A stretch of DNA of 5,174 nt. It comes from Candidatus Pacearchaeota archaeon RBG_13_36_9. Lineage in GTDB: Archaea; Nanobdellota; Nanobdellia; Pacearchaeales; GW2011-AR1. A program made the position numbers and the translations under genes. The notes beneath the pieces were generated by a model that searched no databases, was not told where the DNA came from, and was given only the letters and a program-made list of their open reading frames with translations. Within the stretch, counting starts at the first letter, position 1. Each line of letters opens with the position of its first letter. The stretch lies in contig MFWN01000067.1 in NCBI GenBank assembly GCA_001786395.1, forward strand, positions 20,728 to 25,901, in the 5' to 3' direction. Below are positions 1-5,174 of this stretch, one piece after another.

Positions 1-3000
1 GGAACAATCAAAGTGAAGCTTCCAAAAGAAGCTAAAAACATTTCTGTAAACAAGATTAAGGACTTGGAAGAGCCAGAGCCAATAACTGAAACACAGGCTG
101 GTGAAACAGATAACATAACAGGGCCCACTGTCTCTTCTGAGCAAAGCGAACCAGCCAGCTTCACAATAACAGGCATAACAGGACAAGCAATAACAGAGCA
201 ACCTGCGTTATTTACAAAGCTCATTTCTTCCTTAACAGGAAAGGCTGTTTTAACAGAAGAGACAGCAAAAGAGATAGAAGTTACAATAGAAGATAATGCA
301 TCTGAGTATGAAATAACCTACGAAACTCCTGCTCCAACATCTTCTGAAATAATAATCTCAGAAAAAAAGAAGCAGATAACTATATCGGGGCCAGACAACT
401 TGAACTATACTAATGTGCTTGCTTATACTTACCTTAAAAATGAAGAAAAAGCAGAGAAAATTAAGTTATATCATCTGGAAAATGAAACACGAACTCCTGT
501 TGAAATAACAAAATACGACTTAAATGGAAATGGATTAATAGACTATATAGAATGGAATGTTCTTCATTTAAGCAATCAAACCTACGAGCTAATTTATATA
601 AGCAAGGCAGAGCATCTTGATAAAAACAGGACATTTATAGAAGATATTTATGAAGATGTTAAAGAGAAGGATGACAACTGGACAACCATTCCAGATGAAC
701 ATTATGCAAGAGTCACATTTGAAAAGCCTCTGGATAATGGAAAAGACATAACAATATATGCAAGAAGCAACGAAACAGCGGAAATTGAAGTTTATACTGA
801 AAATGGCGAGGAACTTATAGCCAAATTTGAAAACATAAGTGAGGAAGGGTGGTATAAAGTTCTTCTTGAAAATTTAACTGAAAGTTATGATGTTTTTGAT
901 TTGAGGGTGGTGGGAGGCGGTGAAATTGAATTAGATTATATTTCATCAATTGGTAGCTTAGCAGATAATAGAAAAATAGGTTACGAGCTTATTAATGACA
1001 CAGTTTATATTTGGAATACTCAAGATAACTATTACTTCAATAAGAGTTCAGGAATACAACTTACCAATCATTACCAAGATTATTGGACTAAAAATATATT
1101 TTGTATAGGATATTACTCTGGAGGAACTTGGAATAAAATCAAGTGTGCAGATGAATTAAGTAATTTTAATAAAGATATACAAACAGATAATTTAACTTAT
1201 GTAAATGCTACACTTTGGAAAGATATTGAATATGCTGGTTATAATTTAAGGTTGGGTGTTCGGTATCATCTTGGTTTAAATGATAAAAATTTATCAGTTA
1301 CTATTTATGGAAAAAATATTGGAGTAGATATTCCTTTTGATTTAGGTTTTGCTTGGAAAATTGCAGATTGGGATATACCCCCTAATAAAACTGACGACAA
1401 TATTTTAATTAATAATACTAATTATTTACTTAATGGGACTTATAACTTATTATTTAAGAATATAAATGAAACCTATTTTAAAGGTTATGATAATGATTTT
1501 TGGGGTGAAGAATTTTTAAGAGTGGATTGGAATGAAAATTTAAATTATGCTATTAAAATGTACGGTAATGGAAATCAAGAAGATTTTTATATTGCCCTTT
1601 TAATTGATGCAGGGCATTTTAATTCTCAACAAGAAAAATCAACTACATTTTATTGGATAGACGCACTAGTGAAAGGAACAAATTGCGGGTTTGTAACAGT
1701 TGCACCAACAGATGACCCAGCAGGGAGTAATTTTCAGATTGATAATACTGCTTATGCTTATAAAGTTGTAGCTCCTGCAGGAGCTACAAAAGTGACTGAA
1801 ATAGGGTGGTGGTGTGATACTGCAACACCAGAAGCTAATTTTGAAGTAGGAATTTATGACCATAATCCTGGAGATAACAATCCTGAGGCAGTTGTGGGAA
1901 GTTTAAGCCAGACAAATGCAAAAGGAACTACTACAGGCTGGAAAAAAGCTACTGGGCTAAACATCCCTATTACAGGAGGAAATACTTATTGGATAGCGGT
2001 TCAATTAGATGATACAAATCCAAATACAAATTATAACTATGCGACTAATGCTGCAGAGAAAGAAGATGTTAAAACTAGTGAGACAGCTTTAGTGGATCCA
2101 TGGGGGGCATCAGATGCAACTTATGGAGAAATATCAGGGTTTTATGCGGTCTATACAAGTGATAGTGAATATCCTCTGTTCTCATCATACTGGGACAATA
2201 ATGCAACTTTAAATTATTCTGGAACAGCCATGTTTAATGTAACAGTAAATTCAACAAACGGAACTGTTCTTCTTGAGATTAATGGCAGTAATTACACCGC
2301 GCACAATTTAACTGCAAAAGTGTATAACATGAGCATAGTTTTTGCATCAGGCTCTAATGGAACTTACGCTTATCGCTGGCATTCCTGGGGCAATGGAACA
2401 TCCAATCTTTATAATAAATCAGGAGAAAGAAGCTACACAATTAACAGAGAAAATACTGCCCCTATAGTAATCTTAAAAGCTCCCTCCAACAATGAAGTAA
2501 GCCCCTCTTCAACAATTTATTTTGCAGCTAATTTTACAGATAATGTGGGATTGAAAAATGCCACCCTCTATATCTGGAACTCTTCTGATAAGAACATAAA
2601 TACAACAACAAAAACAATAACAACTACAGCAAACACAACAAACATTTCTGTGACCTTGCCTTACGAAGGCAATTATACCTGGAACTACTATGCCTGCGAT
2701 AGCAGTCATAATTGCGCCTGGAATTCTTCAAACTGGACATTTAACTATACTGCTCCAAGAATAGGGCTGGATTTAATTTATCCGACAGACAGCATTTATG
2801 TGACTCAAAATCAGTTTTTTAATGTAACTGTAAATGTAAGCTGCAGCAATTATAATTGCGGGGAGGTTAATGTCAGCCTGGACCCTGAAGAAACAACTGA
2901 AGAGACAAACAATGAAACTATTGTAACAACACGATATAATATAAAAGTTGGAGAGCCAGTAAAATGGAATAAGAAAATAATACCAAAGAAAAAAGGAATG

Positions 3001-5174
3001 ATAAAAATCAAGATTCCAAAAGAAGCTGGGAATATAACTGTAAATAAGATTGTTTCAGAATCAGTTGAGGAGATATTAGAAGAAAATGAAGAAACCCTCC
3101 AAGAAAATGAGACAACAGAAGAAATACCAAAAGAAAAAGCAAATGCAAAAATAACAGGAGGTATAATCGAAGAAACAGAATCTTCAAATTTCATATTAAA
3201 AATTCTCAGGAGAATTTTTTCCAGGATAACTGGAAGAGCTATCACAACAGAAGAGGTAGGAGAAATAGAAGTTGTAATAGAAGATAATGCAACAGAATAT
3301 GAAATCGAATATTATACAGAAGCTCCCACCTCTTCAGAAGAAATCCTGGCAAATGGAAAAAAGATAATAATCTCCGGACCAGATGAACTTGACTATAGGA
3401 ATGTCTTGGCATTTGCTGAACTGCCAAGAGAAGCCCTTTCTTATAATATAAAACTTTATAATGTAAATGAAACAGACAGGCAGGAAATCAATTTTGTAAG
3501 TTATGACTTAAATGAAAACGGGCTGATTGACTACATTGAATGGAATGTTCCTCATTTAAGCGAGCAGGTTTATGAAATAATTTATATAAGCAAGGCAGAG
3601 CATCTTGATTCAGAAAGGAATTTTATAGAGGACATTTATCCTGCTGTCTTCCAGAAAGATGACAACTGGACAACTATTCCAGACGATCATTATGCAAGAG
3701 TTACTTTTGAAAAGCCCCTGGACAATACAAGAGACATAACAATTTATGCTCGCCCATTAAATAATTCTTCTGAAATTGAAGTTTATACTGAAAATGGAAA
3801 TGAGTTAATAGCTAAGTTTGGGAATATAAATGAAGAAGGATGGTATAAAGTTTACTTGAATAACTTGGCTGGAACTGAAGAAACATTTGACTTAAAAGTT
3901 TTAGGAGAGCTGGAATTAGATTATATTGTTGACCCAACGATAACTTCTCAACAATATGTAACAGACTCTTTGTTAAGTGATGTTGTTGCAGAGACAGGAG
4001 AATCAAACTTCACTCACTTAAACATCTCTGCAACTGCTCCCTATGATAAATTAATTGTATACTGGAATTTTGATGGAGACAAGAAGGATACTACTAGTTT
4101 CAAGGCTTATGATTTTACTGGAAATAATGACGGAACAGGGGTAGCTAATGCTTTTGTTAATTCAAGTGGTCTTTATAATGATGGTTTGCAGCTAGATGGA
4201 AACGGAGATTATCTTTCTGCTGCTACTTCAGCTTCTCTTGATTCAATAGGGGATAATGTCACAATTAGCCTATGGCACTATACTAAAGAGCTTAATGGAA
4301 GTATGACCGATATCTATAGAGCTTATTGGTATATGTACAAAAATAATACTAACTGGATAATTGCCAGAAAAACCAATGGCAGTCTTTTTTATATTAGTAA
4401 TAATATAGATTATATATCAACAAGCGAGGTACTTAGTGGCTGCGACAATATGCCTTATGCCGGACAATGGGTTCATACTGTGTGGGTTTTTAATTCAACT
4501 GATGTTGCAGCATACATAAACGGGACTCTCTGCGACACAGACGCACTGGCAAAAAGTTTAAGTAATCTTGATGATGGATTTGAATTTTATATTGGGAATG
4601 ATGCTGGAGCTAATAGGCAATGGAACGGTTCAATGGACGAAATAATGCTTTTTAATACATCTCTTACAACAGCACAAGTCTCTTCCTTATTCAGCAATCA
4701 ATCAGCAAGATTCAAAACAACTGGAACACAGGAATTTAACAACCAATCTATACTAAATATTTCATCTGGAAACAACAGAGTTAATGTTACAACTGATTTT
4801 GAAGCTAATCTTGGAAGCAAGATTAATTTATCTGTTGGATACTATACTGGAAGCTGGAGTTATACAGACCCGCAAACTTTGACAGCCGGAGCAGTTCACA
4901 TATTTAATGTCTCCTCCACTACAACCAACTTAACTTTAAATTACACTTTTATTGCAGCGAATTTAACAAATCCTTTTTACTCTCCCATTTTAAACGGAAG
5001 CATAACTTATGATGTATGGTACAAAGAACAAGGAATAACAACAAAAGGAGGTTTAGTTAATGCAACAGAAGGTGCAACTCCTTTTTACACTAATGAAAGC
5101 AATCCAAGAAATATAAGCTTAAATTACGGAGAAAGCGAGGTTGTTGTGTTTTTTGTTAATGCTACTGGAAGTGT
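1..5174 (+). CDS. Giant multi-domain archaeal surface/adhesin-like protein, internal fragment (both ends missing)
   Basis: Frame 1 is open through the whole window: 1,724 codons with no TAA, TAG or TGA. In-frame ATG codons (for example 2227 and 2998) sit in the middle of domains and have no ribosome-binding site, so none is a start. Domain order is module A, an unknown AT-rich domain, a foreign-looking beta-sandwich, two Ig-like domains, a short Cys-pair domain, module B, a LamG lectin-like domain and further Ig-like material. The composition is Asn/Thr/Ser/Glu-rich with about 78 N-x-S/T sequons, no membrane-spanning segment, and ten cysteines in five local pairs, all consistent with an extracellular glycoprotein. 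The signal peptide and cell anchor must lie outside the window. ATA and AGA/AGG codon preference and the domain types point to a DPANN-like archaeon. An adhesive or carbohydrate-binding role is inferred from the LamG and Ig-like domains; no enzymatic motif was seen. There are no neighbouring genes from which to read context. Confidence 0.95.
58..258 (+). other. Acidic Thr/Glu linker with ITG motifs, copy A (r20-86)
   Basis: This low-complexity segment is rich in Glu, Thr, Pro and Ser (for example EEPEPITETQAGETDNITG) and is probably unstructured. It contains several [IL]TG motifs: NITG, TITGITGQAIT and LTGKAVLT. Just before the last motif is a short amphipathic stretch, LFTKLISSLTGKAV (r70-83), with a shorter and less basic pattern than its partner in copy B. 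The linker differs strongly from copy B in length and sequence while the flanking module parts are conserved, as expected for a flexible spacer. Its GC content is locally high: 31 of 60 bases at 121-180 by hand count. Confidence 0.6.
517..552 (+). other. EF-hand-like calcium-binding loop, copy A (r173-184)
   Basis: The 12 residues DLNGNGLIDYIE match the canonical EF-hand loop: Asp1, Asn3, Asn5, Gly6, Ile8, Asp9 and Glu12. Such loops also occur singly in dockerins and other extracellular calcium-stabilised domains. No helix-loop-helix pair is evident, so a solitary structural Ca2+ site is more likely than a signalling EF-hand. The same loop is kept in copy B. Confidence 0.65.
943..1665 (+). 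other. AT-rich domain of unknown function (r315-555)
   Basis: This is a domain of about 240 residues following module A. Visible landmarks are YELINDTVYIWN, the paired-Cys stretch FCIGYYSGGTWNKIKCADEL (C368, C382), TDNLTYVNATLWKDI, LGVRYHLGLNDKNLSVTIYG, DIPFDLGFAWKIADW, RVDWNENLNYAIKMYGNGNQ and the closing QEKSTTFYWIDA. I recognise this order from large DPANN surface proteins but know no assigned function; alternating hydrophobic residues suggest a mostly beta fold. Seven sequons cluster between r397 and r491. Codon use is extreme: leucine is mainly TTA with some CTT, no CTG or CTC was seen, and GC falls to 9 of 60 at 1441-1500. The segment replaces the VDPT connector and LamG that follow copy B, so it behaves as an exchangeable cassette. 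Confidence 0.6.
1666..2163 (+). other. Beta-sandwich-like domain of probable foreign origin (r556-721)
   Basis: The domain contains NCGFVTVAPTDDPAGSNFQI, KVVAPAGATKVTEIGWWCD, NFEVGIYDHNPGDNNPEAVV, SQTNAKGTTTGWKK, TYWIAVQLDD, KTSETALVDPWGASDATYG and GFYAVYTSDS. The alternating pattern and Trp/Gly-rich turns suggest a jelly-roll of the kind appended to bacterial, viral and metagenomic surface proteins; this is recognition, not a search result. It stands apart from the rest of the protein. It lacks N-x-S/T sequons entirely, while the protein average is about one per 22 residues. GC rises from 76/300 at 1381-1680 to 125/300 at 1681-1980 by hand count. It holds C562 and C605, a possible disulphide. 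It is fused in frame between EKSTTFYWID and an Ig-like domain starting EYPLFSSYWDNN. Ligand unknown; carbohydrate binding is a guess. Confidence 0.55.
1766..1789. repeat. 24-bp perfect palindrome inside coding sequence
   Basis: The sequence is its own reverse complement over 24 bases with no spacer, centred between 1777 and 1778 on CCTGCAGG; symmetry ends at 1765/1790. It encodes the middle of KVVAPAGATK. In RNA it could form about a ten-pair stem with a TGCA loop. It is not followed by a T-tract on either strand, so it does not look like a terminator. Confidence 0.9.
2164..2448 (+). other. Ig-like beta-sandwich domain 1 (r722-816)
   Basis: The domain runs from EYPLFSSYWDNNATLNYSGT through FNVTVNSTNGTVLLEINGSN, YNMSIVFASGSNGTYAYRWH and SWGNGTSNLYNKSGERSYTI. 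It has the ABE-sheet rhythm of an Ig/FN3-like fold, with the motif Y-x-W-x-S-W-G-N-G and a closing RSYTINR strand. This YWDNN...WHSWGNG type is one I associate with DPANN surface proteins. It carries 12 sequons in 95 residues and no cysteine, so high glycosylation resumes immediately after the sequon-free domain. Probable role: a rigid spacer in a stalk, or a binding module; which one cannot be told. Confidence 0.6.
2455..2757 (+). other. Ig-like beta-sandwich domain 2 with Cys pair (r819-919)
   Basis: Starts TAPIVILKAPSNNEVSPSST and continues IYFAANFTDNVGLKNATLYI, a Thr-rich strand connection, ISVTLPYEGNYTWNYYACDS and CAWNSSNWTFNYTAP. The layout (T-x-P-x-V-x-L at the start, D-N-x-G-L-x-N-A-T-L-Y in the middle, G-x-Y-x-W-x-x-x-A-x-D near the end) is typical of archaeal and bacterial Ig-like repeats in the wider Big/PKD group. 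C899 and C905 lie six residues apart near the last strand hairpin and could form a local disulphide. It directly follows the first Ig-like domain after a short ENTAP joint. Confidence 0.6.
2602..2640 (+). repeat. ACA-rich low-complexity tract (Thr-rich loop)
   Basis: Thirteen codons, nine of them threonine and eight of those ACA, encode TTTKTITTTANTT within Ig-like domain 2. It reads as a slippage-prone microrepeat and would lie in a loop between strands. It adds potential N- and O-glycosylation sites. Confidence 0.7.
2761..2886 (+). other. Short Cys-pair beta domain, apparently truncated (r921-962)
   Basis: GLDLIYPTDSIYVTQNQFFN leads into VTVNVSCSNYNCGEVNVSL and then DP. C948 and C953 frame a tight S-N-Y-N turn and probably form a disulphide. 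In the DPANN proteins I recall, this motif opens a longer domain that continues to a second half of the type TPFYTNxSNP...LNxGES. Here it switches after CGEVNVSLDP into the acidic linker. A matching second half occurs near the right edge (TPFYTNESNPRNISLNYGES, r1694-1713), but not here. The truncation is inferred from remembered family members, not from an alignment. Confidence 0.5.
2887..3255 (+). other. Acidic linker with basic amphipathic segment and ITG motifs, copy B (r963-1085)
   Basis: This begins EETTEETNNETIVTTRYNIK, passes VGEPVKWNKKIIPKKKG and the conserved IKIKIPKEAGNITVNKI, then a Glu-rich run (r1020-1046). Next comes the strongly basic amphipathic stretch FILKILRRIFSRITGRA (r1064-1080) before the beta core of module B. 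Two ITG motifs (KITGG, RITGRAIT) parallel those in copy A. The N-terminal piece VGEPVKW is not visible for copy A only because the window starts too late. Charge alternates sharply from acidic to basic to acidic. Confidence 0.55.
3198..3219. repeat. Ten-base-pair inverted repeat with two-base spacer
   Basis: Arms 3198-3207 and 3210-3219 are perfectly complementary around AG, and a short T-run ends the second arm. It lies in the codons of KILRRIFSR in the copy B linker. It resembles a hairpin terminator, but the frame continues straight through, archaeal termination normally uses T-tracts rather than hairpins, and AT-rich coding DNA makes such arms fairly likely. Confidence 0.5.
3505..3540 (+). 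other. EF-hand-like calcium-binding loop, copy B (r1169-1180)
   Basis: DLNENGLIDYIE keeps every liganding position of the EF-hand loop (Asp1, Asn3, Asn5, Gly6, Ile8, Asp9, Glu12). The only difference from copy A is Gly to Glu at loop position 4, which is not a ligand position. Confidence 0.65.
3928..4044 (+). other. VDPT connector between module B and LamG (r1310-1348)
   Basis: VDPTITSQQYVTDSLLSDVV continues to SNFTHLNISATAPYD. The VDPT ending is a common hinge after this module type. Two sequons (NFT, NIS) are present. It is probably a strand plus linker leading into the LamG domain. Confidence 0.45.
4045..4692 (+). other. LamG / concanavalin-A-like lectin domain (r1349-1564)
   Basis: A complete LamG_3-type jelly-roll can be traced. 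It opens DKLIVYWNFDGD, followed by AYDFTGNNDGTGVAN, GLYNDGLQLDGNGDYLSAAT, the strand VTISLWHYT, IIARKTNGSLFYISNN, GQWVHTVWVFNSTDVAAYIN, FEFYIGNDAG and the closing WNGSMDEIMLFNTSLTTAQV with SSLF. The closing W-N-G-x-x-D-E-(hydrophobic)3-F-N-x-x-L-T-x-x-Q-V is the family signature. The length of about 216 residues is normal. C1481 and C1511 could form a disulphide. Family members bind carbohydrates or proteins, often with Ca2+, and are frequent in adhesins. There are no glycosidase catalytic motifs, so a binding role is more likely than hydrolysis. An insertion around YRAYWYMYKNNTNW (r1439-1452) lengthens one loop. Confidence 0.85.
4693..5174 (+). other. C-terminal Ig-like material, cut by window end (r1565-1724)
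   Basis: After LamG comes RFKTTGTQEFNNQSILNISS, NRVNVTTDFEANLGSKINLS, HIFNVSSTTTNLTLNYTFIA and NPFYSPILNGSITYDVWYKE, an Ig-like sandwich to about r1676. Then TKGGLVNATEGATPFYTNES, NPRNISLNYGES and EVVVFFVNATG begin or complete another domain. The TPFYTNxSNP...L-x-x-G-E-S-x-x-V-x-F-x-V-N-A-T-G pattern is a common late strand set in DPANN surface proteins. There are no cysteines and about 12 sequons. The domain that follows is lost at the right edge. Confidence 0.5.

Larger units (their letters stand above)
1..942 (+). repeat. Duplicated module, copy A (r1-314)
   Basis: This is the first copy of a large intragenic module; the second is at 2995-3927. It opens with KVKLPKEAKNISVNKI, passes through an acidic Thr-rich linker, then a beta-rich core from about r88 (IEDNASEYEI, ISGPDNLNYTNVLAY, an EF-hand-like loop, IYISKAEHLD, DDNWTTIPDEHYARVTFEKP, IEVYTENG) and ends ELDYI at r314. 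From r172 to the end it is about 70-75% identical to copy B by eye, with long blocks also identical in DNA. The module has no cysteine. The left boundary cannot be seen, because copy B is preceded by KVGEPVKWNKKI and copy A is cut by the window edge at the equivalent point. I recognise the core as a recurrent element of DPANN surface proteins with no assigned function. After ELDYI this copy lacks the VDPT hinge found in copy B. Confidence 0.85.
2995..3927 (+). repeat. Duplicated module, copy B (r999-1309)
   Basis: This is the second copy of the module, offset by 998 residues at its start and 995 at its end. It runs from IKIKIPKEAGNITVNKI through EIEVVIEDNATEYEIEYYTE, IISGPDELDYRNVLAF, an EF-hand-like loop, WNVPHLSEQVYEIIYISKAE, DDNWTTIPDDHYARVTFEKP and IEVYTENGNELIAKF to ELELDYIVDPT. 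A 32-base block is identical in both copies (590-621 and 3578-3609), as are 26 bases around IEVYTENG, so third codon positions are conserved too. The linker and the IKLYNVNET region are much more divergent. Copy B keeps the Pro in WNVPHLS, which copy A replaces by Leu, and ends in the VDPT hinge. Confidence 0.85.

Noticed and set aside
930..960. Frameshift or assembly error where copy A stops matching copy B
   Set aside because: The frame stays open and the protein after the junction is a coherent domain with recognisable motifs in the same frame, so the change is a domain boundary.
2227..3000. In-frame ATG codons as possible internal starts
   Set aside because: They fall inside clear domains, the frame is open and homologous upstream, and no purine-rich ribosome-binding site or promoter is visible before them.
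3198..3225. Intrinsic transcription terminator
   Set aside because: It lies inside the coding frame with about 2 kb of coding sequence following, and hairpin terminators are not the usual archaeal mechanism.
3190..3240. Transmembrane helix or internal signal peptide at FILKILRRIFSRI
   Set aside because: The stretch is too short and carries four or five basic residues, so it is amphipathic rather than membrane-spanning. No other hydrophobic run of about 20 residues occurs.
1..3927. Insertion sequence or CRISPR explanation for the duplicated sequence
   Set aside because: The repeat units are long, coding, in the same frame and diverged. There is no transposase, no terminal inverted repeat and no spacer periodicity.
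1666..4006. Open frames of about 60-130 codons on the minus strand (for example 2850-3245, 2509-2709 and 1666-1863)
   Set aside because: They lie antisense to the long frame. Their products are low-complexity Phe/Ile/Ser/Leu or Cys-rich strings, as expected from reading Glu/Asn/Thr-rich AT-biased codons backwards, and they have no domain signature.
4045..4692. Glycoside hydrolase instead of LamG
   Set aside because: The fold is shared with some glucanases, but no catalytic E-x-D-x-x-E motif is visible and the ending matches LamG-type binding domains.

Overview
The window is one uninterrupted reading frame on the + strand (frame 1). It enters at base 1 and leaves at base 5174 with no in-frame stop, giving 1,724 complete codons plus two bases. 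Neither the start nor the stop codon of the gene is present, so this is an internal piece of a single very large gene. I found no second gene, RNA gene, promoter, terminator, mobile element or CRISPR array. The longer open frames on the opposite strand are low-complexity shadows of this gene.

The product looks like a secreted, multi-domain, heavily glycosylated surface protein of a DPANN-type archaeon (Pacearchaeota/Woesearchaeota-like). The reasons are the AT-rich DNA, abundant ATA (Ile) and AGA/AGG (Arg) codons, and Asn/Thr/Ser-rich beta-sandwich repeats. Phrases such as YDLNxNGLIDYIEWNV, LDYIVDPT, CGEVNVSLDP and TPFYTNESNP are ones I associate with large surface proteins in those genomes. 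The lineage call is by recognition only; no search was run.

Layout in window residues (r): r1-314, module copy A, with an acidic Thr/Glu linker and then a beta-rich domain holding an EF-hand-like loop. r315-555, a very AT-rich domain of unknown function ending EKSTTFYWID. r556-721, a beta-sandwich-like domain that differs from everything around it: no N-glycosylation sequons, a jump in GC, and a 24-bp perfect palindrome. r722-816 and r819-919, two Ig-like domains. r921-962, a short Cys-pair domain that appears cut off. r963-1309, a second acidic linker and module copy B. r1310-1348, a connector. r1349-1564, a LamG/concanavalin-A-like domain. r1565-1724, more Ig-like material running off the right edge.

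The main points of interest are the intragenic duplication of a module of about 310 residues, 2,994 bp apart, whose copies are followed by different domains; the apparently foreign domain in the middle; strictly paired cysteines; and about 78 N-x-S/T sequons. Together they suggest an adhesin-like, lectin-bearing surface protein that evolves by domain shuffling and gene conversion. A role in cell-cell or host attachment is inference.
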